64,000 nucleotides of DNA from Vibrio sp. 10N (GTDB lineage: Bacteria; Pseudomonadota; Gammaproteobacteria; Enterobacterales; Vibrionaceae), in contig NZ_BTPM01000001.1 of the NCBI RefSeq assembly GCF_036245475.1, positions 1,488,001 to 1,552,000 of the forward strand. Direction: 5' to 3'. The first letter of the stretch is position 1; the number at the start of each line of letters is the position of its first letter. Under the pieces are notes generated by a model. It did not search any database and had not been told where the DNA came from. It saw only the letters and a list, made by a program, of their open reading frames with translations. Positions 56,970 to 64,000 of the stretch are shown piece by piece. The position numbers and the translations under genes were made by a program.

Positions 56970-57249
56970 AAGCTGTGACCTTCTACTAATAATTTACTCA
57001 TGAATTTTCAAGTATCCAGCTTGAGATACAAGTAACATACTCTGAGTTACCTTCTCACATTCGAAGATGTGTTACCTTGTTAGATTAATATTTCGAACTA
57101 GAACCAGTGGCATTAGTGGTCGAGTATCAATAAGTCAGTGATCTGTTGCACTTCTTACATGTTCATCTAAGTTTATTAGACGCAAGCAAGTGTTATCTTT
57201 GCATTTGAATCATTGCCAGAAAGGAATGTAGCAACAAAGGAGAATCGCT

Positions 57250-57615
57250 ATGAAAGGTGGAAACCTGATCTCGTATTTTTTATGGGCATCCATCGCGCCA
57301 GTCGCTTTGATGGGATGTGCTAAATCTGAGCCAGAGCCGGTTGGCATGGCGAACCCTGCGGCAGTGTATTGTGAAGAACACGGTGCTTATGATTTGCAAA
57401 CCGGAACCTGTACGTTGTCTTCCGGTGAAAAGGTCGACGCATGGGAGTACTTTCGTGCACATCACCAGCAAGGTGCTGATAGTGCAGCTCGCTTTTGTGA
57501 AGCGACAGGTGGCGGTTACATTGCAGATAGCAAACAATGTGCTCTACCCGATGGTAAGGTCATGGATGCCGAAGAGTATTTTCGAGACCATCAAATGAGT
57601 GGCGCGGGTGGCTAA
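57250..57615 (+). CDS. Lipoprotein with two DUF333 repeats
   Basis: The 121-residue product has a lipoprotein signal peptide with lipobox LMGC (Cys23), so it is anchored by lipid. The mature part holds two copies of the DUF333 (hemolysin-type) motif: AVYCEEHGAYDLQTGTCTLSSGEKVDAWEYF and ARFCEATGGGYIADSKQCALPDGKVMDAEEYF (described in part; about 38-68 and 80-111). E. coli YoaF is a one-domain relative; the role of DUF333 is unknown to me. AAAGGAG lies eight bases before the ATG. The next gene's frame overlaps its end, and the two are probably cotranscribed. Confidence 0.82.
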   Translation: MKGGNLISYFLWASIAPVALMGCAKSEPEPVGMANPAAVYCEEHGAYDLQTGTCTLSSGEKVDAWEYFRAHHQQGADSAARFCEATGGGYIADSKQCALPDGKVMDAEEYFRDHQMSGAGG

Positions 57616-57620
57616 ACTGA

Positions 57621-57680
57621 GTTTTAGAGTTGCGACTATTCAAAGTATGCGTTTTAGAGTTGCGACTATTCAAAGTATGC
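57621..57680 (+). repeat. 30-bp perfect tandem duplication at the start of the hydrolase gene
   Basis: The 30 bases 57621-57650 recur exactly at 57651-57680, followed by seven more bases of a third copy. Each unit ends in an ATGC that can start the hydrolase frame, and 30 bases keep the frame. Confidence 0.95.
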
Positions 57681-58879
57681 GTTTTAGCAGTGCCACTCTT
57701 TTCGGCACTTGCGCTTTTTACACCTTGGGCCTAACCGGGTGTACGAACCCTATCATCGAACATGAGCCAGAAATGTATACAACATCTGGCTCTCTCGCCC
57801 CTTATAACCAGTCTAACTTTGAACACTATCTCGAGCAAACCGCGCAATGGCTTGACGAAACCCGAGTATTTCATGGTGCGGGCTATGATGCGGAGATGAA
57901 GGCGGTCAGCCCATACAAGTTAGTACCGAAACAACCAAACGGGCAGGGTGTTTTGCTGGTTCATGGATTAGGTGATTCTCCTTATTCCTTTATCGATATC
58001 GCGCCAGTACTTGCCGAAAAAGGCTATTTGGTGCATGTGATGCTACTGCCAGGGCACGGCTCACGTCCTGCGGACTTAATGCAGCCAAGTGTCGAAGATT
58101 GGCAAAAGGCGGTTGCTAATCAGGTCGCTATTTTGCGTGGTGAAGTCGACGATATCTGGTTAGGCGGGTTTTCAACAGGGACTAACTTGATCACCTCTTA
58201 TGCGGCGCAGCGGCCCGATGATGTGAGTGGTATCGTCTTGTTTTCACCTGCGTTTAGCCCCGATGATGTTGTGGTTCGATTTGCAGGCGCAGCCAGTGTC
58301 TTCGTCGATTGGGTCAATGTTGCCAAAGAACAAAACTATACGCGCTATGACTCATTAGCGATGCATGGTGCCGCGTTGTACTACCAAACGACGACACTGG
58401 TTAAGCACGATTTGCAGCAATATCAGCTCAGCGTTCCGGCATTACTTATGGTGACGGAAAATGATGAGCTTATCGACACCGAGGCAGTGTACTCGTTGTT
58501 TAGAACAGAGTTTGTCCACCCAAGCAGCCGCCTAGTTTGGTATGGAGAAAAGCCCTATCCAGATGCTCGTGTGATTAAGAGAACCATGGCGCTGCCCGAG
58601 CAGAGTATTGAAAGCGGCTCCCACATTTCTGTGCTTTATCGTGCTGATAACCCTTTGTATGGTGAAAGAGGCTTGATGCGCCAATGTGGTGGAGCGCAAG
58701 AAGGGGAAGTGTACACCGTGGACTGCGTTGGTATGCCGACTCTGACCTATACAGCATGGGGACTGCTTAAAGAAGATCGAGTGAGTGCACGTTTGAGTTG
58801 GAATCCGTATTTTGACGCCATGATGGAAAGGGTGGTGGCGTTTATGGAATCGGCTAGGGTACCTCTGAACAGCAAATAA
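57677..58879 (+). CDS. Alpha/beta-hydrolase lipoprotein
   Basis: I start at the ATG at 57677, giving MRFSSATLFGTCAFYTLGLTGC with a lipobox LTGC (Cys22) and a 400-residue product; the ATG at 57647 and a GTG at 57599 are in frame but only read the tandem repeat. The hydrolase body has the oxyanion motif VHGLGDS (about 95-101), the nucleophile Ser166 in GFSTGTN, an acid in VTENDELID and His in GSHISVLY. It should be an esterase or lysophospholipase-like enzyme at the outer membrane. The start lacks a ribosome-binding site, so it may depend on coupling with the upstream lipoprotein gene, whose stop is 60 bases away. Confidence 0.8.
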   Translation: MRFSSATLFGTCAFYTLGLTGCTNPIIEHEPEMYTTSGSLAPYNQSNFEHYLEQTAQWLDETRVFHGAGYDAEMKAVSPYKLVPKQPNGQGVLLVHGLGDSPYSFIDIAPVLAEKGYLVHVMLLPGHGSRPADLMQPSVEDWQKAVANQVAILRGEVDDIWLGGFSTGTNLITSYAAQRPDDVSGIVLFSPAFSPDDVVVRFAGAASVFVDWVNVAKEQNYTRYDSLAMHGAALYYQTTTLVKHDLQQYQLSVPALLMVTENDELIDTEAVYSLFRTEFVHPSSRLVWYGEKPYPDARVIKRTMALPEQSIESGSHISVLYRADNPLYGERGLMRQCGGAQEGEVYTVDCVGMPTLTYTAWGLLKEDRVSARLSWNPYFDAMMERVVAFMESARVPLNSK

Positions 58880-58975
58880 CGTCATAAATCTATGATGGAT
58901 TTATAAAGGGTAATCCGTGCGCTTTTATTAACTAGTACGCTGTGTTGATCTGCTTCAAAATATTGTTTTACAAGC

Positions 58976-59006
58976 AAAGTTGAATTAAAGAACATTCAAC
59001 TTTTTT
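58976..59006 (+). terminator. Terminator downstream of the hydrolase gene
   Basis: A ten-base stem AAAGTTGAAT with an eight-base loop runs into TTTTTT, about 100 bases after the stop codon and before the tna leader. Confidence 0.8.
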
Positions 59007-59146
59007 GTTAGCGAGTTCTCAAATTATATCCTATAGTAATGACATGTAAGATAAGTTATAGATAATACACTTAGTTAGTTCGATAGCTTTTTGTTTAGAA
59101 ATAACTTTGAGATTAGAGTCGTTGAATATTGCAAGTAGGTAAATCA

Positions 59147-59221
59147 ATGAATAAGTTCAACATAATTAGTAGTTGGTTCACGCTAGACTACAAAATCGCT
59201 TTCTTTTTCCCTTCGAGATAA
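59147..59221 (+). CDS. tnaC: TnaC tryptophan-sensing leader peptide
   Basis: A 24-residue ORF too short for usual gene finding: MNKFNIISSWFTLDYKIAFF-FPSR in which Trp10, Asp14 and Pro22 have the +4 and +8 spacing of Trp12, Asp16 and Pro24 in E. coli TnaC. These residues in the nascent peptide stall the ribosome when free tryptophan is bound, which blocks Rho and lets RNA polymerase go on to tnaA. A TAGGT site precedes the ATG. Unlike E. coli, Pro is not the last residue: Ser-Arg follow before the stop, as I recall for vibrios. It lies 262 bases before tnaA. Confidence 0.9.
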   Translation: MNKFNIISSWFTLDYKIAFFFPSR

Positions 59222-59300
59222 CCCTCTCGCACCGTCCAGTGCGCCTGTCTGCCAGCGCCTGTCTGCCAGCGCCTAGCTGACTGCAACTTAATGAGTATTT
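59222..59300 (+). promoter_or_regulatory. C-rich Rho-utilisation-like region with 14-bp tandem repeat after tnaC
   Basis: Directly after the tnaC stop codon the sequence turns C-rich (ACCCTCTCGCACCGTCCAGT) and then holds the unit GCGCCTGTCTGCCA at 59241-59254 and again at 59255-59268, with a partial third copy (GCGCCTAGCTG). In E. coli the rut/boxA region for Rho-dependent attenuation lies at this spot. The remaining spacer to tnaA (59301-59483) is AT-rich without further features. Confidence 0.75.
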
Positions 59301-59483
59301 GGACTCGTTCCGTACCGTGTTGCAAGGCATTGATTGGTTCGGCAGCTTCAAATAATAAACAAACTAAATTCAATCGTATCTGGATATATTTTCTAGATAG
59401 GGTTATCTGTAATTAAATTTATCTACGCAAGAAATATTAAATAAAACTTGTATGAAGGTAAATAAATATATTGGGTAAAAATA

Positions 59484-60956
59484 ATGGAAAACTTCAAACA
59501 CCTACCAGAACCATTCCGCATTCGTGTTGTTGAGCCAGTAAAACGTACTACGCGTGAATATCGTGAGCAAGCAATTATTAAAGCAGGAATGAACCCTTTC
59601 CTATTAGATAGTGAAGATGTATTTATCGACTTACTGACTGACAGTGGTACTGGTTCGATCACGCAAGAAATGCAAGCGGCAATGCTGCGTGGTGATGAAG
59701 CGTACAGCGGTAGCCGTAGCTACTATGCATTATCCAACGCTGTGAAAGACATTTTTGGTTATGAGTTAACGATTCCAACTCACCAAGGTCGTGGCGCAGA
59801 GCAAATCTACATTCCTGTGCTTATCAAAAAGCGTGAAAAAGAGAAAGGGCTTGATCGCAGTAAGATGGTAGCGCTGTCTAACTACTTCTTCGATACCACT
59901 CAAGGTCACACACAAGTGAACTGCTGTGTGGCGAAAAACGTGTACACCAAAGATGCGTTCGATACTGCTGTAAATGCTGACTTTAAAGGCAACTTTGATT
60001 TAGAGAAGCTAGAGCAAGCAATCATTGAGGCTGGTCCAGCAAACGTGCCTTATATTGTTAGCACCATTACCTGTAACTCTGCGGGTGGCCAACCAGTTTC
60101 AATCGCTAACTTAAAAGCGGTGTATGAGATTGCTCAGAAGTATGACATCCCTGTGATTATGGATTCTGCTCGTTACGCAGAAAATGCCTACTTTGTTCAG
60201 CAGCGTGAACCGGGATACCAAGACTGGACTATTGAACAAATCACGCGTGAATCCTACAAGTACGCAGATGGCTTGGCGATGTCAGCGAAAAAAGACGCGA
60301 TGGTGCAGATGGGCGGTCTACTTTGCTTTAAAGACGAATCTTTTATGGATGTCTATACCGAATGTCGCACCTTGTGTGTGGTTCAAGAGGGCTTCCCTAC
60401 GTATGGCGGTCTAGAAGGTGGTGCGATGGAGCGTCTTGCTGTTGGTCTGTATGACGGTATGCGTCAAGACTGGCTAGAGTACCGCATTAATCAAGTTCAA
60501 TACTTGGTTGATGGATTAGAAGCGATTGGTGTGGTTTGTCAACAAGCGGGTGGCCACGCGGCGTTTGTCGATGCTGGTAAGCTTCTTCCTCATATTCCAG
60601 CAGATCAATTCCCAGCACACGCACTGGCATGTGAGCTGTATAAAGTTGCGGGTATTCGCGCCGTTGAGATTGGTTCATTATTGCTAGGTCGCGATCCAGC
60701 AACGGGCAAACAGCACCCTTGTCCAGCCGAGTTACTTCGCTTAACGATTCCTCGCGCCACTTACACGCAAACACACATGGATTTCGTCATCGAAGCGTTT
60801 GAGAAAGTAAAAGCCAATGCACACAAAGTGAAAGGGCTGGACTTTACTTATGAGCCTGAGGTGTTACGTCACTTTACTGCCAGACTGAAAGAGGTCGAAG
60901 TGGCCGTAAAGGGCGAAGCTCAAAAGGCTGAAGAGAAACAACTCGAAGAAGCCTAG
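59484..60956 (+). CDS. tnaA: Tryptophanase TnaA
   Basis: A 490-residue PLP enzyme that splits tryptophan to indole, pyruvate and ammonia. It opens with [20 protein letters not shown] as in E. coli, has [20 protein letters not shown] substrate loop residues (54-67), [10 protein letters not shown] (98-107), and the cofactor lysine Lys270 in SAKKDA. The C-terminus is about 19 residues longer and acidic ([15 protein letters not shown]) compared with the 471-residue E. coli protein. No lesion is visible, so indole production should be intact. Expression is expected to be controlled by tnaC attenuation; a CRP site was not recognised. A strong terminator separates it from tnaB. Confidence 0.96.
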   Translation: MENFKHLPEPFRIRVVEPVKRTTREYREQAIIKAGMNPFLLDSEDVFIDLLTDSGTGSITQEMQAAMLRGDEAYSGSRSYYALSNAVKDIFGYELTIPTHQGRGAEQIYIPVLIKKREKEKGLDRSKMVALSNYFFDTTQGHTQVNCCVAKNVYTKDAFDTAVNADFKGNFDLEKLEQAIIEAGPANVPYIVSTITCNSAGGQPVSIANLKAVYEIAQKYDIPVIMDSARYAENAYFVQQREPGYQDWTIEQITRESYKYADGLAMSAKKDAMVQMGGLLCFKDESFMDVYTECRTLCVVQEGFPTYGGLEGGAMERLAVGLYDGMRQDWLEYRINQVQYLVDGLEAIGVVCQQAGGHAAFVDAGKLLPHIPADQFPAHALACELYKVAGIRAVEIGSLLLGRDPATGKQHPCPAELLRLTIPRATYTQTHMDFVIEAFEKVKANAHKVKGLDFTYEPEVLRHFTARLKEVEVAVKGEAQKAEEKQLEEA

Positions 60957-60964
60957 TCACACCT

Positions 60965-60998
60965 AAAGAACGCAGCTGTTGAGCTGCGTTCTTTTTTT
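60965..60998 (+). terminator. Terminator between tnaA and tnaB
   Basis: A stem AAAGAACGCAGCT with a four-base loop and its complement is followed by TTTTTTT, eight bases after the tnaA stop. Because it lies before tnaB, the permease gene would need readthrough or its own promoter. Confidence 0.92.
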
Positions 60999-61078
60999 CA
61001 AAAAACAACAGAATAAAAAATACAAAAATAATAACGATTAATCACCCTAATCCAATAACGTGAATTAAAGAGAGCAGA

Positions 61079-61109
61079 ATGATGAAAAAGAATCCGTCGC
61101 TCATTGGTG
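61079..61109 (+). pseudogene. tnaB: 5' fragment of tnaB, cut by the IS4-family element
   Basis: ATGATGAAAAAGAATCCGTC and the following bases encode MMKKNPSLIG, the normal start of Vibrio TnaB, and stop matching exactly where the IS begins; reading on gives a stop codon (TAG) within two codons. GAGAGCAGA precedes as ribosome-binding region. The missing continuation (GACIIASV) is found after the IS. Confidence 0.9.
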
Positions 61110-61158
61110 CAATGTAGATCAGATAAGGATCGGTTGACCGATCCTTCTGATGAGAGAC

Positions 61159-61193
61159 AATCGGAAACCTGTTTATAGGTTTCCGATTTTTTT
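61159..61193 (+). terminator. Terminator hairpin immediately before the IS4 transposase start codon
   Basis: A 12-base perfect stem AATCGGAAACCT with a six-base loop runs into seven T that touch the ATG at 61194. A second hairpin (AAGGATCGG, 61125-61146) stands just before it. No ribosome-binding site other than the hairpin itself is visible. Confidence 0.85.
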
Positions 61194-62531
61194 ATGTCTA
61201 TTCAAAACTTCTTTGCCGACTTCCTCGAAGAAAACCCTGTCGATGTAGCTCAGCTCACCACATTCTCTGAACATATTCCTGATGAGTGGGTCGCTAAAGC
61301 AGCCTCTCTGTCTGATAAAGCGACAATCCGTCGACGCCGACTACCGAGTGATATGGTTTTGTGGTTAATTGTTGGTATGGCTTTTTTCCGTAATGAACCC
61401 ATTGCCGAAGTCGCACGGAGAATGAACGTCTGTGCTGATGGCCTTGCTGATGAAGAACTGTTGGCAAAGAGCGCTTTAACCCAAGCAAGACAGCGCTTAG
61501 GTAAAGCAGCACCAGAATGGCTGTTTAAGCAATGCGGAAAAACATGGGGGCTTGAGCGATACCCTGATGATACTTGGCAAGGCCTACAGGTTTTTGCTGT
61601 AGATGGTGCTCTTTTTAGAACAGCTGACACACCCGAATTAAGAGAACATTTTGGCTCTGGTAATACGTCTAGCAACAGGCAAACACCTCATCCAGTATTG
61701 AGGGTTGTGACAATGATGAATGTTCGCTCTCATGTCATCGTTGATGCAGCGATAAGCCCGTATCGCCGAGGTGAAATCCCTCTAGCGATGCCCTTCATCA
61801 ACGCTTTACCAGACAACTCTGTGACATTACTGGATAAAGGGTTTTATGGAGCAGATTTACTACTTTCTCTTCACAACAGTGGAATAAATAGACATTGGCT
61901 TCTCCCTGCAAAGAAAGGAGTCAAATATACCCTACTGGACGATAAAGAAAGCAGTGACATGCTAGTAGAGATGAAGACCTCTCCACAGGCTCGTAAGAAG
62001 AACCCTAATCTTCCTGAGAAATGGACAGTCAGGGCGGTCACTTACGAGGTCCAAGGTAAATCCAAGACGGTGTTTACCTCTCTTCCTAGAGACAAGTATG
62101 ACGCTCAATCCGTGGCAGAGCTTTATCATGAAAGGTGGGAGATAGAATTAGGTTATCGTGATATCAAGAGTTCGATGCAACATAACGCTTTAGTGTTGAG
62201 AAGCAAAACAGTCGATCTCGTCTATCAAGAGCTATGGGGACTGCTACTTGGTTATAACTTGGTGAGACGAGAAGCTAGTCAAGCCGCAGTTGAACACGGG
62301 CGCTTACCTAATGAAATAAGTTTTAAGTATGCTTGCCAATTTATAGCCAGCCAGCTCAAAGTGATGAGTAAAGCGGTATCCTTAGGTAACACGCCGAAAC
62401 GCTTAAAGAGCCTTCGAGGCGACCTATCCATCCTCTTTATAGACAAACGCCCTAAGCCAAACCGGCCTAGGGCGGTAAAAATATCAAAAACCCGATACCC
62501 TGTTAATCGCAACGCTGCTCCTCTTAAATGA
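61194..62531 (+). CDS. IS4-family transposase
   Basis: The 445-residue protein has the IS4 N-terminal domain (about 15-115), and the DDE core with Asp in FAVDGALFR, Asp in LLDKGFYG and Glu in the YREK signature YHERWEIELGYRDIK, whose Y-x2-R-x3-E-x6-K spacing is exact. No frameshift is seen, so it may be active. The stop codon TGA overlaps an ATG (62528) that opens the tnaB remainder in frame. Transposase start lacks a ribosome-binding site and sits behind a terminator hairpin, so translation is probably low. Confidence 0.94.
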   Translation: MSIQNFFADFLEENPVDVAQLTTFSEHIPDEWVAKAASLSDKATIRRRRLPSDMVLWLIVGMAFFRNEPIAEVARRMNVCADGLADEELLAKSALTQARQRLGKAAPEWLFKQCGKTWGLERYPDDTWQGLQVFAVDGALFRTADTPELREHFGSGNTSSNRQTPHPVLRVVTMMNVRSHVIVDAAISPYRRGEIPLAMPFINALPDNSVTLLDKGFYGADLLLSLHNSGINRHWLLPAKKGVKYTLLDDKESSDMLVEMKTSPQARKKNPNLPEKWTVRAVTYEVQGKSKTVFTSLPRDKYDAQSVAELYHERWEIELGYRDIKSSMQHNALVLRSKTVDLVYQELWGLLLGYNLVRREASQAAVEHGRLPNEISFKYACQFIASQLKVMSKAVSLGNTPKRLKSLRGDLSILFIDKRPKPNRPRAVKISKTRYPVNRNAAPLK

Positions 62532-63738
62532 ACTACATTGCGCTCATTGGTGGCGCGTGCATCATTGCGAGCGTCTGTGTCGGCGCAGGGATGCTTGGAC
62601 TACCCAGTGCAGGAGCAGGGGCATGGACTGTATGGTCGATGCTAGCGATTGCCATTACTATGGTTGTGATGACGATATCCGGCTGGATGCTACTTGAAGC
62701 ATTTAAACACTATGACTTAAAGGTGTCATTCGATACAGTTACAAAAGATCTATTAGGCAATAAAGTTAATCTACTGAACAATATTACCGTATATTTTGTG
62801 GGGGCATTTTACTTTATGCCTACATTACTTCTTCCGGTTTAATTCTACAGGATGTTTTAGGACTCAATGCGAAAGTCGCCTCTGCGTTGTTTGTATTGAT
62901 ATTCTCTGCATTTGTCTGGCATTCCACGCGCGCAGTGGACCGAATTTCGGTAGTACTGATCGCCTTTATGATCTTGAGCTTTGTGTTCGGTGTATCAGGG
63001 TTGGCGGTTAAAGTCGATATGTCGGTGTTGTTCGACACAATAGGAGAAGAGAGTGCTTACGCGCCTTATGCTATGGCGATGCTACCAGTGGCGCTCACAT
63101 CTTTTGGTTACCACCACTCAGTATCGTCTATGCGTGCCTATTATGGGGAAGAGACCAAAGCCAAGTATGCGATTCTTGGTGGAACCGTGATTGCGCTGAG
63201 CCTCTATTTCTTATGGCTATTTAGTATCTTTGGCAACTTACCACGTGCCAACTTTGGTCCGGTCATTGAGCAAGGAGGCAACGTTGATGCATTGTTAAAA
63301 GCGCTGGGTTCAGTGATTGAATCCGAACAGGTGGCTAATGCTATTAACACTTTCTCTATGGCGGCGATATTGTCATCGTTCATTGGTGTTGGTTTGGGTG
63401 TGTTTGACTTCTTAGCGGATTTCTTCAAGTTTAGCGATGATAAGTCAGGCCGTACTAAGACTTGGTTAGTGACCTTTTTACCACCCTTGGTGCTGTCATT
63501 GTTGTTCCCGTTCGGTTTTGTGGTGGCTATTGGGTATGCTGGCGCGGCGGCAACGGTTTGGGCGTGTATTATTCCGGCCTTGTTAGCTCGTAAAACCCGT
63601 CAGGTACATGCCGGCGTAGAGGGTTTCACGGCGCCTGGTGGCAGTGCGATGATTACTGTGGTCATTGGGTTTGGTGTGTTAACCGCGATTTTCCATGTGC
63701 TTTCTATGATGGGAATGTTGCCAAACTTTGTGGGTTAA
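62528..63738 (+). pseudogene. tnaB: tnaB tryptophan permease, broken by IS insertion and a frameshift
   Basis: This is the remainder of the low-affinity tryptophan transporter TnaB (aromatic amino acid permease family, 11-12 membrane helices). From 62541 it reads IGGACIIASVCVGAGMLGLPS, the family start. At 62800-62804 there are five G where six are needed; the frame then stops at 62842, while the +1 frame continues without further fault as LLYAYITSSGLILQD to the normal end at 63738. An ATG at 62528 within the IS would start the first part as MNYIALIGG. Two independent lesions mean the permease is almost surely not made unless the G-run is variable or miscalled. Confidence 0.93.
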
Positions 63739-63901
63739 CAGTCTGCAGATCTCTTAGACCGAGATATATGACTTATGCTCATTGCGGTGAGAAGATAAAG
63801 AGTACAATGGGGGCGCCTTAAACGCGGCGCCTTATCGTGAGCTCGAAGCTCGTTCCCAATTTTCTAGACGGTTAATGGTGTGGTCACACTCAATTGATTT
63901 T
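63739..63901. other. Region between the tnaB remnant and the right-edge gene
   Basis: The 163 bases carry no ORF of note. GGCGCC occurs twice (63812-63817 and 63826-63831), each a palindrome, and may form a hairpin that ends one of the two convergent transcripts, though no T run follows. Confidence 0.4.
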
Positions 63902-64000
63902 TTATTTGCTTTGCCAAGTTTTACTTATCCATCCCCCAACATTTTCATCAAAGTAGCTTCCGCTAAATTCTTGTTTGTATTCAACGACATTGTCGATATT
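63902..64000 (-). CDS. C-terminal end of a minus-strand gene cut by the window edge
   Basis: A minus-strand frame runs from the right edge to a TAA at 63902-63904 and gives 32 residues ending EFSGSYFDENVGGWISKTWQ-SK. The composition looks like protein (aromatic and Gly-rich, no stop), and it faces tnaB convergently. It is too short to name; the start is outside the window. Confidence 0.4.
   Translation of the reverse strand, partial: NIDNVVEYKQEFSGSYFDENVGGWISKTWQSK

Larger units (their letters stand above)
61110..62540 (+). mobile_element. IS4-family insertion sequence, 1431 bp, inside tnaB
   Basis: The ends are CAATGTAGATCA (61110-61121) and TGAACTACATTG (62529-62540), inverted repeats with one mismatch in 12. 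The 12 bases CGCTCATTGGTG are duplicated on both sides (61098-61109 and 62541-62552), a length normal for the IS4 family. One intact transposase gene fills the element. Joining the flanks and removing one duplication restores the tnaB frame (SLIG-GACII). Confidence 0.96.

Overview
The window reads as a stretch of a Vibrio (Vibrionaceae) main chromosome. The evidence is the combination of FabV, PanP-type aspartate decarboxylase, TfoX, an isolated SulA under a LexA-like box, proteins of the DUF3334, DUF3581 and DUF3392 families, a tryptophanase operon with a TnaC leader, and a gene order (grxA, panP, lysO, HDOD gene, tfoX, response regulator/kinase, serC, cydDC, trxB, purC, ydiJ) that I recall from the Vibrio cholerae large chromosome. 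No rRNA, tRNA, CRISPR array or prophage was seen. The species cannot be fixed from sequence reading alone.

Layout. 1-9.1 kb: tail of fadE, fabV, a YbjL-type transporter, grxA, an iron alcohol dehydrogenase, hexR and panP. 9.3-16.2 kb: a periplasmic protein, the lysine exporter lysO, an HDOD protein, the competence regulator tfoX, an outer-membrane barrel, and a kinase/response regulator pair whose kinase carries a decayed copy of its partner. 16.3-25 kb: YdgA-like protein, serC, a CNNM/CorC membrane protein, cydDC and trxB. 25.5-28.2 kb: a two-gene unit of a 2-oxoglutarate/iron dioxygenase and a cysteine-desulfurase-like PLP enzyme, then a DUF2797 zinc protein.

28.3-39.6 kb is the most distinctive block. 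A PotD-like periplasmic binding protein overlaps a membrane diguanylate cyclase, divergently from a type I secretion ABC transporter, its HlyD adaptor and a protein made almost entirely of RTX-rich segments. A second membrane diguanylate cyclase follows. An IS1182-type element sits between them, inside the terminator hairpin of the RTX gene, and the hairpin is duplicated on both sides of it. The arrangement suggests a polyamine- or solute-sensing c-di-GMP circuit beside a secreted calcium-binding matrix protein.

39.6-57 kb is mostly housekeeping: sanA-like gene, DUF3392, malic enzyme, a DEAH-type helicase, purC with a PurR operator, sulA with a LexA-like box and an unusual 16-bp inverted repeat, a Sel1-TM-J-domain protein, DUF2786, a CheX-like DUF3334 protein, ydiJ, an isoprenylcysteine methyltransferase-like protein, a MaoC-like DUF3581 protein and an MFS transporter.

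57.2-64 kb: two lipoproteins, one with a 30-bp tandem duplication at its start, then the tna operon. tnaC, absent from usual gene calls, keeps the Trp/Asp/Pro spacing of the tryptophan-sensing leader peptide and is followed by a C-rich, tandemly repeated Rho-type region. tnaA is intact. tnaB is doubly broken: an IS4-family element with a 12-bp target duplication lies at codon 10 and one G is missing from a G-run further on. The window ends in the C-terminus of a probable minus-strand gene.
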